A stretch of 64,000 nucleotides of DNA from CAVWXT01 sp963759115. Lineage in GTDB: Bacteria; Planctomycetota; Planctomycetia; Pirellulales; Thermoguttaceae. The stretch is from the NCBI GenBank assembly GCA_963759115.1, contig CAVWXT010000005.1:1426001-1490000 (forward strand), read 5' to 3'. Positions within the stretch are counted from its first letter, which is position 1, and each line of letters opens with the position of its first letter. Positions 19,202-29,982 of the stretch are shown here, piece after piece. The notes under the pieces were generated by a model, which was not told the DNA's origin, did no database searches, and worked only from the letters and a program-made list of their open reading frames with translations. A program made the translations under genes and the position numbers.

Positions 19202-19396
19202 ATCATCATCATCAGATCCTCCACTATACATCTCTCTTGCGGCATGATCTCTCATAACATTGCTCGACATTCTTCATCTTCACGCAACATCTCATACATG
19301 CGATCATTACACCGATATCCTCATGGCACGATTGACAATCTCCCCGAGACGCTGCCGCAAACCATCTTCCTGCTGCCGCACTACTCTGCTGCCATT
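19077..19396. other. AT-rich segment between nuoF and nuoG
   Basis: About 320 bases with clearly lower GC than the flanks, rich in CATCATCAT, ATTCTTCATC and CTCATAAC. The first part is read as an implausible NuoF tail (LEVYNPTIANRDPIENYQ). No gene, inverted repeat or IS was recognised. Confidence 0.6.
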
Positions 19397-21093
19397 ATGC
19401 CCACCGTCCTGATCGACAACCGCGAGATCGAGATCCCCGCCGGGCGGCGGCTCAACGGCATCGAGGCCGCCAAGCTGGCCGGCATCGAGATTCCCGCACT
19501 ACTGCTGGCATCCGGGCCTGTCGGTGGTGGGCAGTTGCCGCATGTGCCTGGTCGAGGTCGGCTCGCGCGATCCGAAGACCGGCAAGATCACCATGCAGCC
19601 GAAGCTCGTCGCCGGCCTGCAACACGATCGGTCACCGACAACATGGTGCTGGTGACCAACAGCGAGAAGGTCGCCCGGGCCCGGGCGATGGTCGAAGAGG
19701 GACTCCTGCTGCGGCATCCGATCGATTGCCCGATCTGCGACAAGGCGGGCGAGTGCGTCTTGCAGGACTATCATTTCCAGCACGGCCAGGACGAGCGCCG
19801 GGCCGACCTGCGCCCGTTCACCAGCCGGCGGCGCGACATGGGCGACGTGACGCTGTTCGTCGACCGCTGCGTGCTGTGCAGCCGGTGCGTGCGTTTCACG
19901 GCCGAAATCAGCGGCACCAGCGAGCTGATGGTCACCGGCCGCGGCGCGCACGAGGAAATCGACGTCGTGCCCGGCTTCCCGCTTGCACAACAAGCTCTCG
20001 GGCAACGTGGTCGATCTCTGCCCGGTCGGCGCGCTGGGCGACAAGGACTTTCTTGTACAGCAGCGGGTGTGGTTCCTGCGGCGGCACCGCGGCGTCTGCA
20101 CCGGCTGCGCCACCGGCTGCTCGATCTGGATCGAGGAGAACCAGGACCGCATCTACCGGATCAAGCCGCGCGAGAACCCGTTTGTGAACAAGTGGTGGAT
20201 CTGCAACGACGGCCGCTACGACTATCCGCACGTCCACGATCCCGGCGGCTGACGCAGCCGCGCATCGCCCCGTCTGCGGAGAGCGGCGACGGCGAGAGCT
20301 GCCGGTGGAACGTCGATCTCCGGACGCCGGACCTGCCTCGAGGGAGACGTGGACCGCGTTGACTGGCGAGCTGCCGAGCGACTGCGCAAGGCCGGGCGGC
20401 TGGCCGCCGTGATCTCGCCGCATCTGACGGTCGAGGAGGCGTATCTGCTGTGCAAGTTCATCCGCGGCATCGACCCGAGGCGCTGCTGGTCGCTCGGGCC
20501 CGTGCCGGCGGTGGGCGAGGACGAGCGATTTCCCAAGGGCTTCACGATCTCCGCCGAGAAGTGTCCCAACCGCCGCGGCGTCGAGGCGGTCATCGCCCAT
20601 TTCGCCCATCGCGTGACCACGTTCGACGAGTTGCTGCCGGAGTTGGACCGGGGCACGGTGCAGGGCGTTTGGGTGGCCGGCGGATACAAGGGCGATTGGA
20701 TCGACGAGGCCGACCGCGCGGCGGTTCGAGCGGCTGAAGCTGCTGGTGGTGCAGGACTTGTTCCCCTCGCCGCTCTCCGAGCGGGCGACCTACGTGCTGC
20801 CCGGCGCCGCCTATGCCGAGCGCGACGGCTCGTACGTCAACCGGGCCGACCGGCTGCAATCGGCTCCTGGGCGATCCGCCCGCCGGCGGGAGTGCGAACC
20901 GAGGGGAGTCTGCTTGTGGGAGTTGCTGGGCCGCAAGGGGCTGTATAATTCCCGGGCGGTGCTGGACGAGATCGCCCGCGAAATCCTCTATTTCTCGGCC
21001 GCCGTCGGCCCCGTGCCGGAGACGGGCATTGACTTGCGATCGAACCTGTTAGCGGCAGGCGATGACGAGAACAAGATGACGGGTGTAGGATGA
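19397..21093 (+). CDS. nuoG: NADH-quinone oxidoreductase subunit G, many frameshifts
   Basis: NuoG is the large Fe-S subunit. N-terminal [2Fe-2S]: WHPGLSVVGSCRMCLVEV; then DCPICDKAGECVLQDYHFQHG, the His/Cys [4Fe-4S] site, VLCSRCVRFTAEISGTSEL, and CTGCATGCSIWIEENQDRIYRI, the 4Fe-4S Mos domain. The later part (LKLLVVQDLFPSPLSERATYVLPGAAY) is molybdopterin-oxidoreductase-like. Extra bases are inferred near 19498, 19617, 19630, 19984, 20240, 20727, 20865 and 20927; the join near 20340 is unclear. About 560 residues, in line with short planctomycete-type NuoG. Confidence 0.88.
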
Positions 21094-21111
21094 TGAGAGT
21101 CGAGAGCTATC

Positions 21112-21219
21112 CTCGTTCCCACGCTCTGCGTGGGAACGCACCATCCGCGACGCTCTGCGTCCCCGTCCCGACGCGGAACGTCGGAGAGAACGGTTCCCAC
21201 GCACATCGTGGGAACCAGA
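21112..21219. repeat. GTTCCCACGCTCTGCGTGGGAAC repeat, copy 1
   Basis: A compound palindrome made of the hairpin CGTTCCCACGCTCTGCGTGG plus a GACGCTCTGCGTC centre and a closing GGTTCCCACGCACATCGTG arm. A direct copy lies at 23069-23179. It fills the nuoG-nuoH gap. Confidence 0.9.
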
Positions 21220-21254
21220 ACCGACTGACCACGAGCCACTAACCACGAGCCGCC

Positions 21255-22396
21255 ATGCAGTTATTCCTCGAACCACTGCTGAAGATCGCCCTGCTGATCG
21301 GCGGGCTGATGACCGCCGCGGCGTATCTGGTGCTCGTGGAGCGCTGGATCGCGGCATGGGTGCAGGATCGGCTGGGGCCGAATCGGGTGGGAATGCCGCT
21401 TGACCAAGATCCGCCTGTTCGGGCTGGGCCAGCCGCTGGCCGACGGGGTGAAGTTCCTCTTCAAGGCCGAGTTCACGCCCAGCCACGTCGACAAGGCCTT
21501 GTTCTTCCTGGCCCCGATGGTGATCTTCATTGCCGCCATGGTGGTGTTCGCGGTGATTCCGTTCGGCAGCGTGATTCCGGCCGAGCGTGTTTCCGGCCTC
21601 GTGGGGCATCGAGGAGCCGATCCGCCTGGTGGCCGCCCCCGGCGTGGACGTGGGCATGGTCTACGTCTTTGCCGTCGGCAGCATCGCCGTCTACGGCGTG
21701 GTCCTGGGCGGCTGGGCCAGCAACAACAAGTACAGCTTCCTCGGCGGCATGCGGAGCAGCGCCCAGTTGATCTCCTACGAGCTGCCGCTGGGACTGGGCA
21801 TCCTCGGCGTCGTGCTGGCGGCCGGCTCGCTCCGGCTCGACACGATCATCTCCCACCAGGCCGAGAGCGGCGCGTGGAACGTCTTCACCCAGCCGCTGGG
21901 GTTCATGGTTTTCTGCGTGGCCGCCTTCGCCGAGGCCGCCCGGCTCCCCTTCGACCTGCCCGAGGCCGAGCAGGAACTCGTCGGCGGCTACCACACCGAA
22001 TACTCCGGCATCAAGCTGATGATGTACCTGGTGGCCGAGTTCCTGCACATGGTCACCGCGGCCTTCCTGATCGTGATCCTGTTCCTGGGCGGCTGGCACT
22101 TCTGGGGCCTGACCGGCTCGGGCGACCAGGTCACCTGGCCGGTGGCCGTGTTGCGGGTGATCGTACTGCTGGCGAAGGTGATGGGGGTGATTTTGTTCTT
22201 CATGCTGGCCCGCTGGAGCTGGCCGCGGTTCCGCTACGATCAATTGATGAACATCGGCTGGAAGGTGATGATCCCCTGGGGCCTGGTGAACGTGGTGGCG
22301 GTGGCCGTGTGGATGGAGTACGGCGGCCCGCTGGCGCGATGGCTGGGGTTCTCGCCCCCGGATGGCATGGCCGTGGTCGGCTGGACGCCTTGTTGA
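21255..22396 (+). CDS. nuoH: NADH-quinone oxidoreductase subunit H, two frameshifts
   Basis: NuoH is the quinone-channel membrane subunit. Motifs: LVERWIAAWVQDRLGPNRVG, FGLGQPLADGVKFLFKAEF, SWGIEEPIRLVAAPGVDVGM, SYELPLGLGILG, AEAARLPFDLPEAEQELVGG YHTEYSGIK. The expected quinone-site acidic residues (EAEQELVGGYHTEYSG) are intact. Extra bases near 21404 (CCGCTTGACCAAG) and 21587 break the frame. The rest of about eight helices is open to 22396. Confidence 0.92.
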
Positions 22397-22498
22397 TCTC
22401 CTGGCTGGTGGTCACGCTGGCCGATCCTACCCGGGCGGCAACCGTCCCCGCCGCGGGCTGCGCGGAACCAACGACATCATTGAAGGAACGATCTCGGA

Positions 22499-23066
22499 AT
22501 GAACGCCCGGGGACTGCGGTCCTCCGGGGATGCGTGCGATGGAACCATGAAACCGAACGATAAGCATATCGACTGGGTGAAAGAGCCGCAGTTGGGGCTG
22601 GCCGGCCGATCGTACCTCTTGTTGTTCGCCCAGGGGTTGACGACCACGCTGAGGCACCTCTTCCGCCGCAAGAAGACGGTGCAATCGCCCGAACAACGGC
22701 ACGAGATCCCCGATCCGCTCATTTACCGGGGCGTCCATCGGCTCAATCGAGACGAGCAGGGCCGGGTAAAGTGCGTGGCCTGTTTTCTGTGCGCCACGGC
22801 CTGCCCGGCCCATTGCATCGACATCGTGGCCGCCGAAAGCCCCTGGCCCGACCGCGAAAAGTACCCCCAGAGTTTCACGATCGACGAGTTGCGGTGTATT
22901 TTCTGCGGCATGTGCGAAGAGGCCTGCCCGGTCGACGCCATCGAGCTTGACGAGTCTCTACGACCTGTCGGGCAAGAGCCGCGAAGAGATGATCTTCGAC
23001 AAGCAGAAGCTGCTGAGCGTGTACGATCGGACCAAAGACACGGAGCCGATGAGGAGCCGCAGATGA
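22499..23066 (+). CDS. nuoI: NADH-quinone oxidoreductase subunit I, one frameshift
   Basis: NuoI carries clusters N6a and N6b. Both ferredoxin motifs are complete: CVACFLCATACPAHCIDI and CIFCGMCEEACPVDAIEL. Just after the second, at about 22950 (GAGCTTGACGAG), one base is extra; the expected TSLYDLSGKSREEMIFDKQKLL follows. ATG at 22499 has an AAGGA box; the alternative ATG at 22547 (MKPNDKHIDWVKEPQ) fits the family N-terminus better. Confidence 0.92.
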
Positions 23067-23068
23067 CC

Positions 23069-23179
23069 CTCGTTCCCACGCTCTGCGTGGGAACGCACCG
23101 TCCGCGACGCTCTGCGTCGCCCGAACCGACGCGGAGCGTCGGAAAGAAGCGGGTTTCCACGCAGAGCGTGGGAACCAGA
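23069..23179. repeat. GTTCCCACGCTCTGCGTGGGAAC repeat, copy 2
   Basis: Same compound palindrome as 21112-21219, in the same orientation, starting three bases after the nuoI stop. The two copies bracket nuoH and nuoI. Confidence 0.9.
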
Positions 23180-23208
23180 ACATAATCCCTAACCCCCAAT
23201 CCCTGCCC

Positions 23209-23977
23209 ATGACCGACGTCCACCGCATCCTGACCCTCACCACCCTGCTCGGCGCTGGGCATGTGGCTGATGCTGCCGCGCGGCACCGCGCGGGGCCGCG
23301 GCACGGGCATCGTCCTGAGCACCATCGCCTTGGGGTTGGGCGCATCCCAGGTCCCGCGCCTGGGCGACTGGATGGCCGACGCCGTGTTCCTCGTGCTGGC
23401 CGCCATCACGATCGTTTCGGCGGCGGCGGCGGTTACGTTTCGCAACCCCGTCTACTGCGCGATCTGGTTCGGGCAGTCGCTGCTGGGCGTTGCCGGCCTG
23501 TTCCTGTTCACCGGCGCCCAGTTTCTGGCCGTGGCCACCGTCGTCGTCTACGCCGGGGCCATCCTGGTCACGTTCCTCTTCGTGCTCATGCTCGCCCAGC
23601 CCGAGGGCAAGGCGCCCTACGACCGCGTGAGTTGGGAGGCGCTGATCTCGGCCGTCACGGGCATTGTGATCGTGGGCGTCCTGTCGATGACGATCGGCCG
23701 GGTGTTTTCGCCCGCCGAGCCGCCTGCCGTCGCGATGGTGCCCCAGACTCAAGAGGCCTTGGCTTCGGGCATCCTCACTCCGCAGCACGTCGCCCGGCTG
23801 GGCGGCGAGCTGTTCGGCCGGCACCTGATCGCGGTCGACGTGGTGGGAACGCTGTTGTTGGTCGCGCTGATCGGTGCGGCCGTTATTGCGGCACAAGGTG
23901 GAGGAGAGAAGGGTTCAGGGTTCAGGGTTCAGGGTTCAGCACCCGAAGTTGGCCATCGATCAGATCCCGCACCCTGA
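23209..23977 (+). CDS. nuoJ: NADH-quinone oxidoreductase subunit J, one frameshift near the start
   Basis: NuoJ is a membrane subunit. Motifs: VTFRNPVYCAIWFGQSLLGVAGLFLF, AQFLAVATVVVYAGAILVTFLFVLML (the conserved pi-bulge helix VVYAGAI) and LVALIGAAVIAAQ. One base is extra near 23255 (GGCGCTGGGCATG). The C-terminus is extended by GGGTTCAGGGTTCAG sequence that looks like repeat DNA read as protein. Confidence 0.9.
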
Positions 23978-24011
23978 GAACGCGGGTCGCCGCCAGGCAG
24001 GAAGAGACCTC

Positions 24012-24461
24012 ATGCCCCACGAAATCGCCCTGTTGGACAACTACCTGATTGTCGGCGCCATCCTGTTCGGCATCGGCCTGATCGGGTTCTTGAGCCGGCG
24101 GAACATGATCGTCATGTTCCTGTCGGTCGAGATCATGTTGCAGGGGGTGTCGTTGAGCCTGGTGGCCTGGAGCCGGTTCCACAACGATTTCGGCGGCCAG
24201 ATGCTGGTGTTGTTCATTATCGCCATTGCGGCCTGCGAGGCGGCCGTGGCCCTGGCCCTGATCACGACGCTGTTCTACCGCTGCGGCAAGCTCGACGTCG
24301 CCGAGTGGCACGTGCTCCGCGAAGCCAACCAGCCGCCGTTTGAGGACGAGCCGCTGCCCCCGGCGCCGGAGGACCAGTTCGAGCCGCTGCCCCACCTGGC
24401 CCCCGCCGGCGTGCAGCCGGAGATACCGAGAGAAGAGACGGATTATCGGCCGAAAGTGTAA
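24012..24461 (+). CDS. nuoK: NADH-quinone oxidoreductase subunit K
   Basis: An intact 149-residue NuoK: three helices with NYLIVGAILFGIGLIGFLSRRNMIVMFLSVEIMLQGVSL and IIAIAACEAAVALALITTLF, which contain the two conserved membrane Glu of the proton path. A long acidic Pro-rich C-terminal tail (about 45 residues) exceeds the usual ~100-residue length. AGGAAGAGA precedes the ATG. Confidence 0.93.
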   Translation: MPHEIALLDNYLIVGAILFGIGLIGFLSRRNMIVMFLSVEIMLQGVSLSLVAWSRFHNDFGGQMLVLFIIAIAACEAAVALALITTLFYRCGKLDVAEWHVLREANQPPFEDEPLPPAPEDQFEPLPHLAPAGVQPEIPREETDYRPKV

Positions 24462-24463
24462 TT

Positions 24464-24530
24464 GTGAATGATGAATGATGAGTGATGAATGGAGAATGAG
24501 CATGAAACGTCGTTTCACATTCATCACTTA
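24464..24530. repeat. AATGATGAATG palindrome interrupted by an IS
   Basis: The left half GTGAATGATGAATGATGAG and onward to TTCATCACTTA pairs with TATCATTCACCATTCATCAT at 25889-25915 on the far side of the IS, so the IS inserted into an existing palindrome in the nuoK-nuoL gap. Confidence 0.75.
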
Positions 24531-25888
24531 GTCGCTGTTCAAAAATAAGTTAGCCGTTTGTATAATCTGCGTATTCCGCTTCCATGGATGGAGAGACGGT
24601 CATGGCAGACAAGGATTGCAGGCGCATTTGCCGGTGTCGCTGCCGAGGATGTCGCTCGCGTAGCGATGCGGATTTGGTTGCGTACCATCGGGCCATCAAT
24701 CGAGTGATGGCCGAGTTGGACGAACGGAGTCGGCGGTTGTTCGCCGGGATCGTGGCCCGGCAACGCGGACACGGGGGCGTCCAGTTGGTGGCGGAAATCA
24801 CCGGCCTGAGCCGTATGACAATCCGCCGGGGATTGCGCGAAAGCGAACGCGGACAGGTGGCGTCTTCAGAGCGAGTACGGCGTCCCGGCGGCGGACGAAA
24901 ACGAGTCGAAAAAAAACGCCACGTGTGCGGGAGTTGTTGAAGGGGCTGTTGCGGGATGCGACGGCTGGCGATCCGATGGGTGGTCTGCGGTGGACGCACA
25001 AGACCACCCGCAACCTGGCCGCTGCATTGACGCGACGTGGCGTACCGGTCGGGCACGTGACGGTGGCTCGGTTGCTGCGAGCACAGAAGTACTCGTTGCG
25101 ATCGAACCGCAAGCGGTTGGGTGGGAAGAGAGATCCCTATCGGGATCAGCAATTCCGCCTGTTGGGGCGTCGGCGACGGCGATTCCAACGGCAAGGGTGG
25201 CCGGTAATCAGTGTGGATACGAAGAAAAAGGAGTTGGTGGGCAACTTCAAAAATAACGGACGCAGTTGGCGGTGTGAGGACCGCGACGTGCTGGACCACG
25301 ACTTTCCCACACTGGCCCGCGGCCGCGCCTATCCCTACGGCATCTATGACGAGAATCGCAATGAGGGCTATGTCGTGATCGGCACAACTCATCAGACAGC
25401 GACCTTTGCCGTGCGTGCCATTCGCTCGTGGTGGCTGAAGGTTGGGCGGCGTCGGTACTCGGGTGTGTCTCGGTTGGCCATCGAAGCCGACAGCGGAGGT
25501 GCCAACGGCAACCGTTGTTGGGCTTGGAAGGTGGGCCTGCAAGAATTGGCTGACGAATTCAGATTGACGATCACGGTCGGGCATTATCCCGCAGGAGCCT
25601 CCAAGTGGAACCCGATCGAGCACCGCATGTTCAACCTCATCAGTGCCAATTGGGCCGGCGAGCCACTGACCAGTTACGAAGTCATGCTGAAGAACATCCG
25701 CACGACACGGTCGAGCACGGGCTTTCGCTGCCGCGCATCGTTGGACACCAAGCTCTACCCGACCAAAGTCAAGGTGTCCGACGAAGCGAAGGCAACCGTG
25801 CGGCTGTTGCGACATACCGTCCTACCCAAATGGAACTACACCATCTGTCCACGAAAACGAAACGGCTAAGTTATTTTTGAACAAGTCC
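24531..25888 (+). mobile_element. ISAzo13-type insertion sequence
   Basis: The ends are inverted: GTCGCTGTTCAAAAATAAG at the left matches GGACTTGTTCAAAAATAAC in reverse at the right, continuing into TTAGCCGTTT. TTA flanks both sides (24528-24530, 25889-25891), a likely 3-bp target duplication. One transposase in two overlapping frames is carried. Confidence 0.85.
24584..25869 (+). CDS. ISAzo13-family transposase, two frames joined at an A8 run
   Basis: The first frame (24584-24940) has the helix-turn-helix VQLVAEITGLSRMTIRRGL; the second (from 24925) has VISVDTKKKELVGNFKNNGR, TFAVRAIRSWW, RLAIEADSGGANGNR and KWNPIEHRMFNLISANWAG, the DDE core of this family. The frames differ by -1. They meet at A8 (24909-24916), where the codons are GAA AAA AAA C: a canonical A_AAA_AAC-like slippery heptamer. 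A -1 slip joins them exactly. The alternative is one A missing from an A9 run in the consensus. Confidence 0.85.
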
Positions 25889-25917
25889 TTATCATTCACC
25901 ATTCATCATTTCCAACT

Positions 25918-28005
25918 ATGTTTGACATCAAGACGCTGCTGATCCTGATTCCCGCGTTGCCCTTGGCGGCCACGGTGGCGACCGCCGTGTTGGGCCCGCG
26001 CGTGCTGCGCGGGCGGAGCCATCTGCCGGTGGTCACCGCGCTGGCGCTGAGTTTCGTGGCCAGCATCTTGCTCATTTTCCAGGTGCAGAAGGGGATCGAC
26101 GAGAAGAAGGCCGATCCACTACTGGTTGGGCTTAGTTCAACCAGACCCAGCGTCGTGATGTTCGAGAAGGTGGTTACACTATGGAACTGGAGCAATATCG
26201 CCGAGGCGCTGCCGCAGCCGGCGCCGGACGACTACAGTCGATTGAGCGGCGGGGGTGATTTTTGTATCGACATCGCCCTGCGTGCCGACCCACTCACCGC
26301 CGCCATGCTGGCCATTGTCACTTGCATCTCCACGCTCGTGGCGATCTACTCGATCGGCTACATGCACGGCGACTCGGGTTACTGGCGGTTCTTCACCTAC
26401 ATCGGCCTGTTCGTCTTCTCGATGACAATGCTGGTCTCAGCCAGCAATTTCCTGCTGCTCTACGTGTTCTGGGAAATGGTAGGCCTGTGCAGCTACTTGC
26501 TCATTGGATTTTGGTATGAAAAGCCCGCGGCGGCCGCGGCCGGCAAGAAGGCGTTCTTGGTCAATCGCATCGGCGATTTCGGCTTTGCCCTGGGCGTGTT
26601 CCTGATCTGGACAACCTACGGCACGTTGAACTTCCACGATTCAGGGACTGGCGACAATGCAGTGGCGGGAGTGCTGGGACAGTGGCAGGGTCGCTTCCAC
26701 GCCTTCTATCCCGACCGCTGGCAGTCTACGGCGATCTGCCTGCTGCTGATGTTAGGCGTCTGCGGTAAGAGCGCCCAGTTCCCGCTGCACGTCTGGCTGC
26801 CCGACGCGATGGAAGGCCCCACGCCGGTGAGCGCCTTGATCCACGCCGCCACGATGGTCACGGCCGGCGTGTACATGGTCGCCCGGTGTATGCCGCTGTT
26901 CGCCGCGTCGCCGGAGGCTCAATATGTCGTGGCGGCCATCGGCGGCATCACGGCCCTGCTGGGTGCAATCATCGCCATCACCCAGACCGACCTGAAACGC
27001 ATCCTGGCCTACTCCACGATCAGCCACCTCGGTTACATGTTCATTGCGATGGGCACCGGCACGCTGCTGGGCGTCACGGCCGGCATGTTCCACCTGCTAA
27101 CGCATGCCTTCTTCAAGGCCCTGTTGTTCCTGGGGGCCGGCAGCGTCATGCACGCGATGGGCGGGGTGATCGACATCCGCCAGTTGGGCGGCCTCCGCCG
27201 CCGTATGCCGGTCACGCATTGGACCTTTCTCGTCGGCTGCCTGGCGATCGCCGGCCTGTGGCCGTTTGCCGGTTTCTTCAGCAAGGACGCGATCCTCGCG
27301 GCCGTTTTCGAGCGGGGAAATGCGGCAGGGGGCCTGTATGAGTTTCTCTTCGCCAGCGCACTCCTGGGCGTGTTGCTGATCGACTTCTACATGTTCCGGC
27401 CGTTCTTCCTGACGTTCTACGGTCCGGAGCGGATTCCGCCCGAGGCCGGCCATCACGCCCACGAATCGCCCGGCACGATGATCGGCCCGCTGATGGTGCT
27501 GGCCTTCGGGGCGCTGACGGTGGGGGCGTATTTCGAGTTGACGCACGGATTCTCCGAGTTTCTCGCCGCCACGCCCTCGCTGGCCTATCTCTCGGCGAGA
27601 AAAACCCAGCCGGCGCTGGCGTCCGAGCATGGAAACATCGCCTTGATGAGCACGATCATCACGGTCGTGGGCATCACGCTCGCGGCGATCCTCTACCTCG
27701 GCAACCGGAATAAGGCCGCGCGGCTGGCCCGGCTGATGAACGTCTTCGGCCTCTACAGCCTGTCGTACGGCAAGTTCTTCTTCGATCCGATCTATAACCT
27801 GTTGGTGGTGTGGCCGTTGTTGGGCATCGCCTGGCTGGCGGCCTGGTTTGACCGCTGGGTGATCGACGGCCTGGTCGACCTCTGCGGCACGGTGCCCAAA
27901 TTGCTAGGCGCGGCGCTGCGGCCGTCGCAGAACGGCCTGGTCCAGTTCTACGCCCTGGGGATGGTCGTGGGGCTGCTGGTGTTGATTTTCGCGTTGTTGA
28001 TGTAG
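25918..28005 (+). CDS. nuoL: NADH-quinone oxidoreductase subunit L
   Basis: An intact 695-residue antiporter-like subunit: VSASNFLLLYVFWEMVGLCSYLLIGFW (conserved Glu), PLHVWLPDAMEGPTPVSALIHAATMVTAGVY, TQTDLKRILAYSTISHLGYM and HLLTHAFFKALLFLGAG (proton-channel Lys). It ends with the long C-terminal region that forms the lateral helix. Unlike the genes between 13.5 and 23.3 kb it shows no frameshift. Confidence 0.95.
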   Translation: MFDIKTLLILIPALPLAATVATAVLGPRVLRGRSHLPVVTALALSFVASILLIFQVQKGIDEKKADPLLVGLSSTRPSVVMFEKVVTLWNWSNIAEALPQPAPDDYSRLSGGGDFCIDIALRADPLTAAMLAIVTCISTLVAIYSIGYMHGDSGYWRFFTYIGLFVFSMTMLVSASNFLLLYVFWEMVGLCSYLLIGFWYEKPAAAAAGKKAFLVNRIGDFGFALGVFLIWTTYGTLNFHDSGTGDNAVAGVLGQWQGRFHAFYPDRWQSTAICLLLMLGVCGKSAQFPLHVWLPDAMEGPTPVSALIHAATMVTAGVYMVARCMPLFAASPEAQYVVAAIGGITALLGAIIAITQTDLKRILAYSTISHLGYMFIAMGTGTLLGVTAGMFHLLTHAFFKALLFLGAGSVMHAMGGVIDIRQLGGLRRRMPVTHWTFLVGCLAIAGLWPFAGFFSKDAILAAVFERGNAAGGLYEFLFASALLGVLLIDFYMFRPFFLTFYGPERIPPEAGHHAHESPGTMIGPLMVLAFGALTVGAYFELTHGFSEFLAATPSLAYLSARKTQPALASEHGNIALMSTIITVVGITLAAILYLGNRNKAARLARLMNVFGLYSLSYGKFFFDPIYNLLVVWPLLGIAWLAAWFDRWVIDGLVDLCGTVPKLLGAALRPSQNGLVQFYALGMVVGLLVLIFALLM

Positions 28006-28044
28006 TGCAGCCGCGAAGGAGACAAGCGATGCAAAATCGCATTA

Positions 28045-28131
28045 GGTCTTTGGTCTTGGGTCTTGGGTCTTGGGTCTTCGCAACTAAGACCCAAGACCAA
28101 AGGCCCAAAACCCAAGACCAAAGACCCAAGT
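28045..28131. repeat. TCTTGGG/CCCAAGA inverted repeat spacer, copy 2
   Basis: Three TGGGTCTTGGG units are followed by AAGACCCAAGACCAAAGG-type complement in the nuoL-nuoM gap. Confidence 0.8.
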
Positions 28132-28160
28132 CTGAACCCTGAACCCTGTTCCTCCAACCT

Positions 28161-29958
<1,798 letters not shown>

Positions 29959-29982
29959 CCACCGGCCACTAACCACTACTCC

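Noticed and set aside
13298..23066. nuo genes as an old, decaying operon
   Set aside because: Conserved residues, Fe-S ligands and motifs are intact on both sides of every break, which does not fit long neutral decay.
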